Shown: in pieces, positions 35,668 through 45,392 of the stretch
How positions within the stretch are numbered: the first letter of the stretch is position 1
Layout: every line of letters starts with the position of its first letter
Assembly: GCF_013375935.1 (NCBI RefSeq)
Contig: NZ_CP056117.1
Coordinates: 2,232,001 to 2,296,000 of the forward strand
Direction: 5' to 3'
DNA: 64,000 nucleotides
From: Enterobacter cloacae
GTDB lineage: Bacteria > Pseudomonadota > Gammaproteobacteria > Enterobacterales > Enterobacteriaceae
Notes under the pieces: generated by a model
Database searches by the model: none
What the model saw: the letters and a program-made list of their open reading frames with translations, nothing else
What the model was told of the DNA's origin: nothing
Translations under genes and position numbers: made by a program

Positions 35668-37329
35668 TTATGCCGCCAGCAGTTCTTTCGCATTCGCAAG
35701 CGTGTTACGGGTGACTTCACTGCCACCCAGCAGGCGTGCGAGCTCCTGCAGCCGCGAGCGTTTATCCAGCGGCTTCATGTGCGTTTCCGTCATTTCGCCA
35801 TCGGTTTCTTTGCTGACGATAAAGTGATGATGGCCACATCCCGCTACCTGCGGCAGGTGGGTAACGCACATAACCTGGGTTGATTCACCCAGCTGACGCA
35901 GCAGCTTACCAACAATGGCAGCGGTCGGGCCGCTGATGCCTACATCCACCTCATCGAAAATCAGCGCCGGGGTTTCCATTTTACGGGCGGTAATCACCTG
36001 AATAGCCAGCGCGATACGCGACAGCTCGCCGCCGGACGCCACTTTTGAAATGGCCTGCAACGGCTGGCCCGGGTTGGTGGTGACCCGGAACTCAATACGA
36101 TCCGCGCCTTCTGCCGTCAGGTGATGCTCCTCAAAACGAACATCGATAGTGAACACGCCATGCGGCATCGCCAGCGTGTGCATGCTCTCGGTAATGTGCT
36201 GGCTGAGCTCCAGCGCGTAGTATTGACGCACGTCGTGCAGCCGTTTCGCCGTTTCCAGCGCCTGCTGATGATGCAGATTTACCGCCAGAGACAGGGTTTC
36301 GAGGGAGTCGGCCTGATCGTCCAGCTGCTGTTGCTCTTCCAGCAGCGACTGATAGTAGTTCGGCAACTCTTCCGGCGTAACGTGGTGTTTGCGCGCCAGT
36401 GAAATCTGACGGGAGATGCGTTGCTCAAGCTCGAACAGACGATTCGGGTCCAGATCCAGGCGATCGCAGTAATGGCGCAGTTCATCTCCAGCTTCGGAAA
36501 TCTGAATCGCCGCTTCTTCCAGCATATCCAGCACGCCAGATAGCTTACTGTCCATGCCGGTCAGCTCGGTAACAAGCTGACGCACGTTGTACAGCTGGCT
36601 TTGCAAATTCACGTCCTCGCCATCCGCCAGCATGTTCAGGGCAGTCTGGCTGGTGGAGAGCAGCTGACCGCTGTTGGCCAGACGCTTGTACTCCTCGTCG
36701 ATTTGCTCAAATTCACCCGCCTGTGGGTTAAATTCGTTCAGCTCTTTCAGCTGATATTCCAGCAGCTCGGCGCGCGCGGTGCGCTCCTGGCTTTGCTGCT
36801 GATGCAGGGCGAGTTCGCGACAGCTCTGATGCCACTGGCGATAGTGATCCGCCATCAGCTGAGTAAGCGCGTACTCACCTGCGTAGCCGTCAAGCAAGGC
36901 TTTCTGCTGTTCGGGTTTGATTAGCTGCTGGTGCGCATGCTGGCCGTGGATCTGGATAAGAAGCTGACCCAGCTCGCGAAGCTGGGAAAGAGGCACCGCC
37001 GTGCCGTTGATGAAGCCGCGGGAACGGCCGTCGCTGCTGATGACGCGGCGAAGTAAACACTCACGTCCATCTTCAAGCTGGTTCGCTTCCAGCCAGCGGA
37101 GGGCCGCAGGGGTATCTTTTAACGAGAAGCGGGCGCAGAGGTCTGCACGGGCTGCGCCTGCGCGCACCATATCACCCTCTGCACGGCCGCCGAGGCACAA
37201 GCCGAGGGCATCAATGGCAATGGATTTACCTGCACCGGTTTCCCCGGTAATTGCCGTCATGCCGCTATGGAAGTCGATCTCAAGCTCACGAACAATGGCA
37301 AAGTTGCTGATGGTCAGTTGTGCCAGCAT
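35668..37329 (-). CDS. recN: DNA repair protein RecN
   Basis: A 553-residue SMC-like ATPase. Walker [10 protein letters not shown] at about residues 29-37, a long central coiled coil (about 150-370), the ABC signature [15 protein letters not shown] near 420 and Walker [13 protein letters not shown] near 455 are in place. It acts in recombinational repair of double-strand breaks and is induced by the SOS response. LexA boxes lie in front of the gene. The C-terminal LLAA-type end fits the known rapid turnover by ClpXP. Confidence 0.97.
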   Translation of the reverse strand: MLAQLTISNFAIVRELEIDFHSGMTAITGETGAGKSIAIDALGLCLGGRAEGDMVRAGAARADLCARFSLKDTPAALRWLEANQLEDGRECLLRRVISSDGRSRGFINGTAVPLSQLRELGQLLIQIHGQHAHQQLIKPEQQKALLDGYAGEYALTQLMADHYRQWHQSCRELALHQQQSQERTARAELLEYQLKELNEFNPQAGEFEQIDEEYKRLANSGQLLSTSQTALNMLADGEDVNLQSQLYNVRQLVTELTGMDSKLSGVLDMLEEAAIQISEAGDELRHYCDRLDLDPNRLFELEQRISRQISLARKHHVTPEELPNYYQSLLEEQQQLDDQADSLETLSLAVNLHHQQALETAKRLHDVRQYYALELSQHITESMHTLAMPHGVFTIDVRFEEHHLTAEGADRIEFRVTTNPGQPLQAISKVASGGELSRIALAIQVITARKMETPALIFDEVDVGISGPTAAIVGKLLRQLGESTQVMCVTHLPQVAGCGHHHFIVSKETDGEMTETHMKPLDKRSRLQELARLLGGSEVTRNTLANAKELLAA

Positions 37330-37357
37330 AATTGTTTTCCTGTATGAAAAACCATAA

Positions 37358-37373
37358 CTGTGTTTCCATACAG
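37358..37373. promoter_or_regulatory. LexA box 1 of recN
   Basis: CTG-TGTTTCCATA-CAG fits the LexA consensus CTGT(N8)ACAG, 29 bp upstream of the recN start. Confidence 0.8.
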
Positions 37374-37379
37374 TATAAA

Positions 37380-37395
37380 CTGGTTTTATATACAG
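37380..37395. promoter_or_regulatory. LexA box 2 of recN
   Basis: CTG-GTTTTATATA-CAG, a good LexA box 6 bp beyond box 1. A weaker third element (CTGTATGAAAAACCAT) is at 37340-37355. Multiple boxes agree with the strong SOS control of recN in E. coli. Confidence 0.8.
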
Positions 37396-37414
37396 TAAAG
37401 TACTGGATGCAAAA

Positions 37415-38293
37415 TCAGAACAATTTTTTTGACCAGCCGAGCTTCGAGCTTAATGTATTGAAATAGCTGTAATCTTTGGGATGAATGAGATTCAGGTGGT
37501 AATCGCAGCGGCGAATTAATACATCCTCACCCTCCTGAATGGGGAGCGCAATCTGGCTGTCGCAGCTGATCTCCAGGTCGCTGCGGCGATGGGAAAAACG
37601 CAGACGGATGGTGCTGTCGCCGTTGATCACCAGCGGACGCGCCGAGAGGGTGTGCGGGAACATGGGGACCAGGGTTATCGCATCCAGCGATGGCGTCAGA
37701 ATGGGGCCGCCGGCTGAGAGCGAGTAGGCGGTTGAGCCTGTAGGCGTGGAGATAATCAGCCCGTCTGAGCGCTGCGAGAAGGCGAAGATTTCGTCGATAT
37801 AGACTTCGAACTCAATCATGTGCGCCACTTTACCAGGGTGAAGCACCACTTCGTTAATGGCGGTGCTGATGCGCTTCTGGCAGTCCTGCTGGCACACCTG
37901 GGCTTCGAGTAAAAACCGTTTTTCACTGATATAGTGACCTTCCAGCACGTCCGCCAGCTGCTGCTGCGCATTGTCCGGGTCGAGGTCGGTCAGGAAACCC
38001 AGGTTGCCGCGGTTAATACCGATAACCTTAATATCATAGCGAGCCAGCGTGCGTGCCGCGCCCAGCATATTGCCGTCGCCGCCGACCACCACGGCGAGGT
38101 CCGCCTGCTGGCCGATTTCCGCCAGCGTGCCGGTTTTAACGCTTTTAAGCTGCAACTCCTGGGCGATTTGCTGCTCGACCATCACTTCATAGCCTTTGCC
38201 ACACAGCCAGCGATACAACATTTCATGTGTCGTCAATGCGGTAGGGTGACGCGGATGGCCGACGATCCCAATACACCTGAAATGATTATTCAT
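37415..38293 (-). CDS. nadK: NAD kinase
   Basis: A 292-residue enzyme making NADP from NAD and [14 protein letters not shown] (the GGDG motif), [11 protein letters not shown], and the long [23 protein letters not shown] segment are diagnostic. The ATG at 38293 (MNNHFRC) gives exactly the E. coli length and has AAGGA upstream; the longer frame from 38368 is not supported. It is divergent from grpE. Confidence 0.97.
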   Translation of the reverse strand: MNNHFRCIGIVGHPRHPTALTTHEMLYRWLCGKGYEVMVEQQIAQELQLKSVKTGTLAEIGQQADLAVVVGGDGNMLGAARTLARYDIKVIGINRGNLGFLTDLDPDNAQQQLADVLEGHYISEKRFLLEAQVCQQDCQKRISTAINEVVLHPGKVAHMIEFEVYIDEIFAFSQRSDGLIISTPTGSTAYSLSAGGPILTPSLDAITLVPMFPHTLSARPLVINGDSTIRLRFSHRRSDLEISCDSQIALPIQEGEDVLIRRCDYHLNLIHPKDYSYFNTLSSKLGWSKKLF

Positions 38294-38342
38294 GTTCTGG
38301 AGGTCCTTGTGCCTGATGAATGATGACAATCTGCCTTGTTCC

Positions 38343-38368
38343 CTTGAATCCAGGAAACTGATCCCCAT
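38343..38368 (+). promoter_or_regulatory. sigma32 heat-shock promoter of grpE
   Basis: CTTGAA at 38343-38348, 14-base spacer, CCCCAT at 38363-38368: an almost perfect RpoH promoter 48 bp upstream of the grpE start. Confidence 0.88.
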
Positions 38369-38415
38369 AATAAGCGAAGTTAGCGAGATGAATGCAGAAA
38401 AACGCGGAGAAATTC

Positions 38416-39009
38416 ATGAGTAGTAAAGAACAGAAAACGCCTGAGGGGCAAGCCCCTGAAGAAATTATCACGGAACAGCACGATGAAGTTGAGGCAGTAG
38501 AGCCAGACGCGTCTGCTGAGCAGGTGGACCCGCGCGATGAAAAAATTGCCAATCTGGAAGCTCAGTTGGTAGAAGCGCAGAATCGCGAACGCGATGGCGT
38601 ACTGCGTATCAAAGCGGAAATGGAAAACCTGCGCCGTCGTACCGAGCTGGACGTTGAAAAGGCGCACAAATTTGCGCTGGAGAAATTCGTCAACGAGCTG
38701 CTGCCGGTAATCGACAGCCTGGATCGCGCGCTGGAAGTGGCGGATAAAGCTAACCCGGATAACGCGGCGATGATTGAAGGCATTGAGCTGACGCTGAAAT
38801 CCATGCTGGATGTGGTGCGTAAGTTCGGTGTTGAAGTGATTGCCGATACTGATGTACCGCTGGATCCAAACGTTCACCAGGCCATTGCGATGGTGGAATC
38901 AGAAGACGTTACCGCGGGTAACGTGCTGGGCGTGATGCAGAAAGGCTACACCCTGAACGGCCGTACTATTCGCGCTGCGATGGTGACCGTGGCGAAAGCG
39001 AAAGCGTAA
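38416..39009 (+). CDS. grpE: nucleotide exchange factor GrpE
   Basis: A 197-residue protein of E. coli length, co-chaperone that releases ADP from DnaK. The acidic N terminus is followed by a long coiled coil (about 40-110, [42 protein letters not shown]) and a C-terminal beta domain ([30 protein letters not shown]). The ATG at 38416 (MSSKEQK) is chosen by comparison with E. coli; an upstream in-frame ATG lies at 38392. It is driven by a sigma32 promoter. Confidence 0.97.
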   Translation: MSSKEQKTPEGQAPEEIITEQHDEVEAVEPDASAEQVDPRDEKIANLEAQLVEAQNRERDGVLRIKAEMENLRRRTELDVEKAHKFALEKFVNELLPVIDSLDRALEVADKANPDNAAMIEGIELTLKSMLDVVRKFGVEVIADTDVPLDPNVHQAIAMVESEDVTAGNVLGVMQKGYTLNGRTIRAAMVTVAKAKA

Positions 39010-39018
39010 TGCGCTGCC

Positions 39019-39059
39019 TGTAGTGCCGGGTGGCGGCGTTCGCCTTACCCGGCACTACA
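39019..39059. repeat. REP-type palindrome / terminator between grpE and corB
   Basis: TGTAGTGCCGGGT and ACCCGGCACTACA arms around a GGCGGCGTTCGCC core, the structure of an enterobacterial repetitive extragenic palindrome, placed between two convergent genes. Confidence 0.8.
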
Positions 39060-39061
39060 TT

Positions 39062-40348
39062 TTATTCGGCAATACTTTCCCGAAGCGGCGTAACGGGCAG
39101 GACTTTCACCTGCTTAATCATGTTGTCCTGAACGTCCAGAATATCAATATCATACTGCTCAATACGCACGCGCGTACCTGCCGCCGGGATCTCTTCCAGC
39201 GCTTCCAGAATCATGCCGTTCATCGTCCGCGCTTCATCTTCCGGCAAGTGCCAGTTAAACGCTTTATTGATTTCACGAATGTTGGCGCTGCCGTCGATAA
39301 GCACCGAGCCGTCGTTTTGCGGCGTGACTTCTTCCGCAAGGGATGGTGACATCGAGGTCGTGAAGTCCCCGACGATCTCTTCCAGAATATCTTCAACGGT
39401 CACAAGCCCCTGAATATCGCCGTATTCATCTACCACCAGGCCGACCTTCTTCTTGTTGCGCTGGAACTTCACCAGCTGCGTGCTGAGCGGGGTGCCTTCC
39501 GGTGCGTAGTAGATTTCGTCGGCGGCGCGCAGCATCACCTCTTTGGTGAACTCGTTTTTCTCGGTCATCAGACGATAGGCCTCGCGCACGCGCAGCATGC
39601 TGATAGCATCGTCGAGGGAATCACGATAAAGCACGATGCGCCCGTGCGGGGAGTGCGTCAGCTGGCGGACGATAGCCTTCCAGTCGTCGTTAATATCGAT
39701 TCCGACAATTTCATTGCGCGGCACCATGATGTCGTCAACGCTGACCTTTTCCAGATCCAGCACCGACAGGAGCATGTCCTGATTGCGGCGGGAGATCTGC
39801 GAGCGGGATTCGTTCACGATGGTGCGAAGTTCATCTTTGCTGAGCGCGCTGCTGATAGTGACGTCCGCCTTTATGCCGACCATACGCATCAGCACGCGGG
39901 TCACCATATTCAGCAGCCAGACCAGCGACATCATCAGAATGAGCAGAGGTGCCAGCAGGAAGCTGCTCGGATAGGCGACTTTCTCCGGGTAGAGCGCCGC
40001 GATGGTTTTAGGCAGCACTTCGGCAAACACCAGCACCACAAACGTGAGCACCCCGGTGGCAATGGCCACGCCGGCGTTACCGTACAGACGCATCCCGACG
40101 ATGGTGCCCAGCGCAGAGGCGAGAATGTTGACCAGGTTGTTACCGATAAGCACCAGGCTAATCAGGCGGTCCGGCTTACGCAGCAGCTTTTCCACACGCC
40201 GCGCGGCACGGTTACCCTGTTTCGCACGATGACGTAACCGGTAGCGGTTCAGCGTCATCATGCCGGTTTCCGAGCCAGAGAAATAGGCGGAGATGACCAC
40301 CATGGCGATCAGAATGACGATCAGCGTGGTGGTAGAGATGTGTTCCAG
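39062..40348 (-). CDS. corB: CorB/YfjD CNNM-family membrane protein
   Basis: A 428-residue inner-membrane protein with an N-terminal CNNM (DUF21) transmembrane domain, paired CBS domains (about 205-330, VPRNEIVGIDINDDW and LVVDEYGDIQGLVTVEDILEEI) and a C-terminal CorC_HlyC domain. CNNM proteins handle magnesium. The first ATG (40303) would remove the start of helix 1. A CTG at 40348 has GGAG 7 bases upstream and gives LEHISTTTLIVILIAMVV, matching the N terminus and the exact 428-residue length of E. coli YfjD. I therefore prefer the CTG start. Confidence 0.88.
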   Translation of the reverse strand: MEHISTTTLIVILIAMVVISAYFSGSETGMMTLNRYRLRHRAKQGNRAARRVEKLLRKPDRLISLVLIGNNLVNILASALGTIVGMRLYGNAGVAIATGVLTFVVLVFAEVLPKTIAALYPEKVAYPSSFLLAPLLILMMSLVWLLNMVTRVLMRMVGIKADVTISSALSKDELRTIVNESRSQISRRNQDMLLSVLDLEKVSVDDIMVPRNEIVGIDINDDWKAIVRQLTHSPHGRIVLYRDSLDDAISMLRVREAYRLMTEKNEFTKEVMLRAADEIYYAPEGTPLSTQLVKFQRNKKKVGLVVDEYGDIQGLVTVEDILEEIVGDFTTSMSPSLAEEVTPQNDGSVLIDGSANIREINKAFNWHLPEDEARTMNGMILEALEEIPAAGTRVRIEQYDIDILDVQDNMIKQVKVLPVTPLRESIAE

Positions 40349-40367
40349 GGGGAACTCCTTTTATGAC

Positions 40368-41159
40368 TTAGCCAGCAAATTGCTGTATGAAGCGGCTGCC
40401 AAAATAGGCAAGCGTGAGAATGCCCGCACCCGCAACGTTGAACCAGACCACGCGGCGACCGCGCCAGCCTTCATGATAATGGCCCCATAACAGGACAATA
40501 TAGACAAACCACGCGATGATGGAGAGGACCGCTTTATCGATATTCTCCACGCTGAACAGGTTTTTCATATAAAACAAGCCCGTGCACAGCGTCAGCGTCA
40601 GCAGAACCACGCCGACCTGGGTGATGTGGAACATCTTACGCTCAATCACCATCAGCGGCGGCATTTCGTGGTTGAATGCCAGTTTTTTATTTTTCAGCTG
40701 GTAGTCAATCCATGCGAGCTGCATGGCGTAGAGCGCGGCAATGATCAGCGTCGCGTAGGCAAACAGCGACAAACCAATATGCACCAGCATCCCCGGCGTC
40801 GCTTCCAGATGGGTAATAAACTCGTTGGGCATGAACGTGGCTAACGCCAGGTTGATCAGCGCGAAGGCGTAGACAATCGGCAGCAGCAGCCAGCCACGGT
40901 TTTTGGACGCGACGATGGTCATTACCGTACAGATCATCAGGCTGACCAGCGAACCGACGTTCAGCACGCTCAGATTTTGCACGCTGCCGTCGCCGGGAAT
41001 GATGCGTGATTCCAGCGCAAAGGCGTGGCTTATCAGTGCGATCACCGCCGAAAGAATAGCCATGCGCCGCCAGCCGCTGTTTTTTTGCAGCAGGCCAGGA
41101 ATGATCAGCGCGAGGCTGACAGAGTAGGCAACAAGGGCGATCAGTGCGAAAACAGGCAT
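40368..41159 (-). CDS. ypjD: YpjD, CcmC/CcsA-like inner membrane protein
   Basis: A 263-residue polytopic membrane protein of the cytochrome c assembly (CcsA/HemX-like) family with about eight helices. The family WWD-like region is altered; HIGLSLFAYATLIIAALYA and ENIDKAVLSIIAWFVYIVLLWGHY-type segments are conserved, with His in MFHITQ and GHYHEGWRG. The ATG at 41159 (MPVFALI) gives the E. coli length; the longer frame from 41234 would run into the ffh control region. It lies 19 bp before corB, so both are probably one operon. Function uncertain. Confidence 0.93.
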   Translation of the reverse strand: MPVFALIALVAYSVSLALIIPGLLQKNSGWRRMAILSAVIALISHAFALESRIIPGDGSVQNLSVLNVGSLVSLMICTVMTIVASKNRGWLLLPIVYAFALINLALATFMPNEFITHLEATPGMLVHIGLSLFAYATLIIAALYAMQLAWIDYQLKNKKLAFNHEMPPLMVIERKMFHITQVGVVLLTLTLCTGLFYMKNLFSVENIDKAVLSIIAWFVYIVLLWGHYHEGWRGRRVVWFNVAGAGILTLAYFGSRFIQQFAG

Positions 41160-41325
41160 ATAGGCGTCGACAGTTGTCTTAATAAGAAAGAGAAGCAGTA
41201 TAACGTTACGTGACGCCTGCTCCAACCGTTGCATAACAACAAAGGCGCCTTCATGTTATACTCCGGCAAAATTCTGTGTATGTGTCGCCCAGGCGACCTA
41301 ACGTTTCTACCCCAGGCGAGAGACA

Positions 41326-42687
41326 ATGTTTGATAATTTAACCGATCGTTTGTCGCGCACGCTGCGCAACATCAGCGGCCGTGGACGCCTCACCGAAGAG
41401 AACATCAAGGAAACGCTGCGCGAAGTGCGCATGGCGCTGCTGGAAGCAGACGTTGCGTTGCCGGTCGTACGTGATTTTATCAACCGCGTGAAAGAGAAAG
41501 CGGTTGGTCATGAAGTCAACAAGAGCCTGACCCCGGGTCAGGAGTTCGTCAAAATCGTCCGCAACGAGCTGGTTTCGGCGATGGGCGAAGAGAACCAGGT
41601 GCTTAACCTGGCGGCTCAGCCTCCGGCCGTGGTGCTGATGGCGGGCCTGCAGGGTGCGGGTAAAACCACCAGCGTCGGTAAGCTGGGTAAATTCCTGCGC
41701 GAGAAGCACAAGAAAAAGGTGCTGGTCGTTTCTGCGGACGTTTATCGCCCGGCGGCGATCAAACAGCTGGAAACGCTGGCCGAGCAGGTTGGCGTGGATT
41801 TCTTCCCGTCCGACGTGGCCCAGAAGCCTGTCGACATCGTCAATGCCGCGCTGAAAGAAGCGAAGCTTAAGTTCTACGACGTGCTGCTGGTGGATACCGC
41901 CGGTCGTCTGCACGTTGACGAAGCGATGATGGACGAGATCAAGCAGGTGCATGCCTCTATCAACCCGGTAGAGACCCTGTTTGTCGTTGACGCCATGACT
42001 GGCCAGGATGCGGCGAATACCGCAAAAGCGTTTAACGAAGCGCTGCCGTTGACCGGCGTGGTGCTGACCAAGGTTGACGGTGACGCCCGCGGCGGTGCGG
42101 CGCTGTCTATTCGTCATATCACCGGTAAGCCGATCAAATTCCTCGGCGTGGGCGAGAAAACCGAAGCGCTGGAGCCGTTCCACCCGGATCGTATTGCCTC
42201 CCGTATCCTCGGCATGGGCGACGTGCTGTCGCTGATCGAAGATATCGAGAGCAAGGTCGACCGCGCGCAGGCAGAGAAACTCGCCAGCAAGCTGAAAAAA
42301 GGCGACGGTTTCGATCTGACCGACTTCCTTGAGCAGCTGCGTCAGATGAAAAACATGGGCGGTATGGCAAGCCTGATGGGGAAACTGCCGGGTATGGGGC
42401 AGATCCCGGACAACGTCAAATCGCAGATGGACGACAAAGTTCTGGTGCGTATGGAGGCGATCATCAACTCCATGACGCTCAAAGAACGTGCGAAGCCAGA
42501 AATTATCAAAGGTTCGCGTAAGCGCCGTATCGCCGCCGGCTGCGGCATGCAGGTGCAGGACGTTAACCGCCTTCTGAAACAGTTCGACGACATGCAGCGC
42601 ATGATGAAGAAAATGAAGAAAGGCGGCATGGCGAAGATGATGCGCGGCATGAAAGGCATGATGCCGCCAGGATTCCCTGGCCGTTAA
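41326..42687 (+). CDS. ffh: signal recognition particle protein Ffh
   Basis: A 453-residue SRP GTPase of normal length. The N domain (about 1-90) is followed by the G domain with GLQGAGKTT near 107, DTAGR near 190, TKVDGDARGGAAL near 247, and a C-terminal methionine-rich M domain (about 297-440, RMMKKMKKGGMAKMMRG). It binds 4.5S RNA and signal sequences and delivers ribosomes to FtsY. It is divergent from ypjD and precedes the rpsP operon. Confidence 0.98.
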   Translation: MFDNLTDRLSRTLRNISGRGRLTEENIKETLREVRMALLEADVALPVVRDFINRVKEKAVGHEVNKSLTPGQEFVKIVRNELVSAMGEENQVLNLAAQPPAVVLMAGLQGAGKTTSVGKLGKFLREKHKKKVLVVSADVYRPAAIKQLETLAEQVGVDFFPSDVAQKPVDIVNAALKEAKLKFYDVLLVDTAGRLHVDEAMMDEIKQVHASINPVETLFVVDAMTGQDAANTAKAFNEALPLTGVVLTKVDGDARGGAALSIRHITGKPIKFLGVGEKTEALEPFHPDRIASRILGMGDVLSLIEDIESKVDRAQAEKLASKLKKGDGFDLTDFLEQLRQMKNMGGMASLMGKLPGMGQIPDNVKSQMDDKVLVRMEAIINSMTLKERAKPEIIKGSRKRRIAAGCGMQVQDVNRLLKQFDDMQRMMKKMKKGGMAKMMRGMKGMMPPGFPGR

Positions 42688-42770
42688 TCGGCCTTTTACA
42701 GCAGACCGATCAACTGCTGATTGCATTTTCCCCAAAAATCAGTAAAATTTTCGGGCTTTTAATATGACAC

Positions 42771-42803
42771 CCGGGCTCCGTTCCTCGATGGGGCCCGGTT
42801 GTT
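42771..42803 (+). terminator. terminator/attenuator-like hairpin before rpsP
   Basis: CCGGGC / GCCCGG stem followed by TTGTTTTATT, 22 bp before the rpsP start. It ends ffh transcripts or attenuates the rpsP operon. Confidence 0.65.
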
Positions 42804-42824
42804 TTATTCACACAAGAGGATGTT

Positions 42825-43073
42825 ATGGTAACTATTCGTTTAGCACGTCACGGCGCTAAAAAGCGTCCGTTCTACCAGGTTGTTGTTACTGACAGCCGTA
42901 ATGCACGCAACGGTCGCTTCATCGAGCGCGTTGGTTTCTTCAACCCACTGGCCGCTGGCGCAGAAGAAGAAACTCGTCTGGATCTGGATCGTATCGCTCA
43001 CTGGGTTGGCCAGGGCGCTACTGTTTCCGATCGCGTTGCTACGCTGATCAAAGCAGCAAACAAAGCAGCTTAA
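42825..43073 (+). CDS. rpsP: 30S ribosomal protein S16
   Basis: An 82-residue bS16: [37 protein letters not shown] and the conserved [22 protein letters not shown] lies about 6 bases before the ATG. First gene of the rpsP-rimM-trmD-rplS operon; S16 is an early assembly protein of the small subunit. Confidence 0.98.
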   Translation: MVTIRLARHGAKKRPFYQVVVTDSRNARNGRFIERVGFFNPLAAGAEEETRLDLDRIAHWVGQGATVSDRVATLIKAANKAA

Positions 43074-43091
43074 TCTGTCACGGTGGTCATG

Positions 43092-43628
43092 ATGAGCAAT
43101 AAAGCACCTGTTGAACCGATCGTATTGGGAAAAATGGGTTCTTGCTACGGTATCCGTGGTTGGCTCAGAGTGTTTTCCTCCACTGAAGACGCTGATAGCA
43201 TTTTTAATTACCAGCCCTGGTTTATCCAGAAAGCCGGTAAGTGGGCAGAGGTCGAGCTGGAAAGCTGGCGTCACCACAATCAGGACATCATCATCAAGCT
43301 GAAAGGCGTTGACGATCGTGATGCCGCGAATGCGCTGACTAATTGTGAAATTGTCGTGGATTCGTCGCAGTTGCCGCAGCTGGAAGAGGGTGACTACTAC
43401 TGGAAAGACCTTATGGGTTGCCAGGTAGTGACCACCGAAGGCTACAGCCTGGGTAAAGTCATCGACATGATGGAAACCGGGTCAAATGACGTTCTCGTCA
43501 TTAAGGCAAACCTGAAAGATGCATTTGGCATCAAGGAGCGGTTGGTTCCGTTCCTCGATGGACAGGTTATCAAGAAAGTCGATCTCGCTACTCAAACCAT
43601 TGAAGTAGATTGGGATCCTGGTTTTTAA
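43092..43628 (+). CDS. rimM: ribosome maturation factor RimM
   Basis: A 178-residue Rim[25 protein letters not shown] at the N terminus, WKDLMGCQV in the PRC-barrel domain and [14 protein letters not shown] near the end. It helps assemble the 30S head. Three possible starts are crowded together (GTG 43083, ATG 43089, ATG 43092); the last one, directly before AGC, aligns with the E. coli start. It follows rpsP by about 18 bp. Confidence 0.95.
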   Translation: MSNKAPVEPIVLGKMGSCYGIRGWLRVFSSTEDADSIFNYQPWFIQKAGKWAEVELESWRHHNQDIIIKLKGVDDRDAANALTNCEIVVDSSQLPQLEEGDYYWKDLMGCQVVTTEGYSLGKVIDMMETGSNDVLVIKANLKDAFGIKERLVPFLDGQVIKKVDLATQTIEVDWDPGF

Positions 43629-43658
43629 TTCTCCGGATAAACGGTAAAAGACGGCGCT

Positions 43659-44426
43659 ATGTGGATTGGCATAATTAGCCTGTTTCCTGAAATGTTCCGC
43701 GCGATTACCGATTACGGGGTAACTGGCCGGGCAGTAAAGAATGGCCTGCTGAGCATCCAGAGCTGGAGTCCTCGTGACTTCACGCATGACCGGCACCGTA
43801 CCGTGGACGATCGTCCTTACGGCGGCGGACCGGGGATGTTGATGATGGTGCAACCCTTACGGGACGCCATTCACACAGCAAAAGCCGCGGCAGGTGAAGG
43901 CGCGAAGGTGATTTATCTGTCACCTCAGGGACGCAAGCTTGATCAAGCGGGCGTGAGCGAACTGGCGACGAATCAAAAGCTGATTCTGGTCTGTGGTCGC
44001 TACGAAGGGATAGATGAGCGCGTAATTCAAACCGAGATTGACGAAGAATGGTCTATCGGCGATTACGTTCTCAGCGGTGGTGAGTTACCGGCAATGACGC
44101 TGATTGACTCCGTAGCCCGGTTTATTCCGGGTGTACTGGGCCACGAAGCTTCGGCAACGGAAGATTCGTTTGCTGATGGATTGCTGGACTGTCCACACTA
44201 TACTCGTCCTGAAGTGTTAGAAGGGATGGAAGTACCGGCAGTATTACTGTCCGGAAACCATGCCGAGATACGTCGCTGGCGTTTGAAGCAGTCGCTGGGC
44301 CGAACCTGGCTTAGAAGACCTGAACTTCTGGAAAACCTGGCTCTGACTGAAGAGCAAGCAAAGTTGCTGGCCGAGTTCAAAACGGAACACGCGCACCAGC
44401 AGCATGAACATGATGGGAATGCGTAA
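43659..44426 (+). CDS. trmD: tRNA (guanine-37-N1)-methyltransferase TrmD
   Basis: A 255-residue SPOUT methyltransferase of E. coli length: [38 protein letters not shown], and the deep-trefoil-knot segments [13 protein letters not shown] and [15 protein letters not shown]. It methylates G37 next to the anticodon and prevents +1 frameshifts. Third gene of the operon. Confidence 0.98.
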   Translation: MWIGIISLFPEMFRAITDYGVTGRAVKNGLLSIQSWSPRDFTHDRHRTVDDRPYGGGPGMLMMVQPLRDAIHTAKAAAGEGAKVIYLSPQGRKLDQAGVSELATNQKLILVCGRYEGIDERVIQTEIDEEWSIGDYVLSGGELPAMTLIDSVARFIPGVLGHEASATEDSFADGLLDCPHYTRPEVLEGMEVPAVLLSGNHAEIRRWRLKQSLGRTWLRRPELLENLALTEEQAKLLAEFKTEHAHQQHEHDGNA

Positions 44427-44466
44427 TACGCTCCCGAATATCAGTTTACCCAGGATAAGAGATTAA

Positions 44467-44817
<351 letters not shown>

Positions 44818-44843
44818 GATTCGCTTAAGCGACATCCTGTTAG

Positions 44844-44876
44844 AAAGGGCTGGCCGAAAGGCTGGCCCTTTTTTTA
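44844..44876 (+). terminator. rplS operon terminator
   Basis: Twelve-base-pair stem (AAAGGGCTGGCC with GGCTGGCCCTTT, two GU pairs), GAAA tetraloop, then a T run. Confidence 0.92.
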
Positions 44877-44913
44877 TTCCATCGCACCTCTCGCGTTAAC
44901 CCTTACGTCATAA

Positions 44914-44928
44914 ATCATTTACAATGAT
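44914..44928. promoter_or_regulatory. palindrome upstream of DUF2946/PepSY genes, possible Fur-type site
   Basis: ATCATT-TAC-AATGAT is a perfect 6-3-6 inverted repeat, 21 bp before the GTG start. The hexamer core resembles Fur-box halves, but a full three-hexamer box is not present. Confidence 0.35.
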
Positions 44929-44949
44929 CCCCTCTTCGGTGGAGGGTAA

Positions 44950-45354
44950 GTGGATAACGTACTGCATCAGCATAGCTGGAAACGCGCAGCGGCAATGACC
45001 GCGCTGTTTGCGATCCTGCTGATCGTCGTGGCGCCGCTGATCTCCGTCTCGCTGCAAAAAGATCCCATGAGCGCCATGCCCGGCATGCACCATGACATGA
45101 GCATGATGTCGATGGACGAGCATCACGGTGATATGTCCCACAGTATGCCGGTCGACCACGCTGAAGCCTGCGGCTACTGCGTGCTGTTAGCCCACGTGCC
45201 GGGCGTGATGCTGGCGCTTATCGTCCTGCTCAGCGTGGTGTTGCAGCGGCTGCGGTTGAAGCCGCCTCGTCAGGCGGTCAGCCACTGGCACTTTTTCCCC
45301 TGGCTTTACCCTGATACCCGCGCGCCGCCGCCGCGGTCTGCTTTCTCCCTTTAA
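44950..45354 (+). CDS. DUF2946 family membrane protein
   Basis: A 134-residue protein starting at GTG with GGAGG about 5 bases upstream. An N-terminal membrane segment (about 12-34), a His/Met-rich loop (MPGMHHDMSMMSMDEHHGDM), the CGYC motif and a second membrane segment (about 82-100) are visible. The Met/His-rich loop and CxxC suggest metal, perhaps copper, binding. DUF2946 genes often accompany copper or TonB-dependent uptake genes. It is 38 bp before the PepSY gene and absent from the E. coli K-12 equivalent position. Confidence 0.82.
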   Translation: MDNVLHQHSWKRAAAMTALFAILLIVVAPLISVSLQKDPMSAMPGMHHDMSMMSMDEHHGDMSHSMPVDHAEACGYCVLLAHVPGVMLALIVLLSVVLQRLRLKPPRQAVSHWHFFPWLYPDTRAPPPRSAFSL

Positions 45355-45392
45355 AAACAAAATCGATAACTTTTTGCCTTAAAAGGAAAAGT

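Noticed and set aside
41338..42735. Long minus-strand open frame opposite ffh
   Set aside because: A shadow of a highly expressed GC-rich gene: His/Arg/Leu-rich, with no family resemblance.
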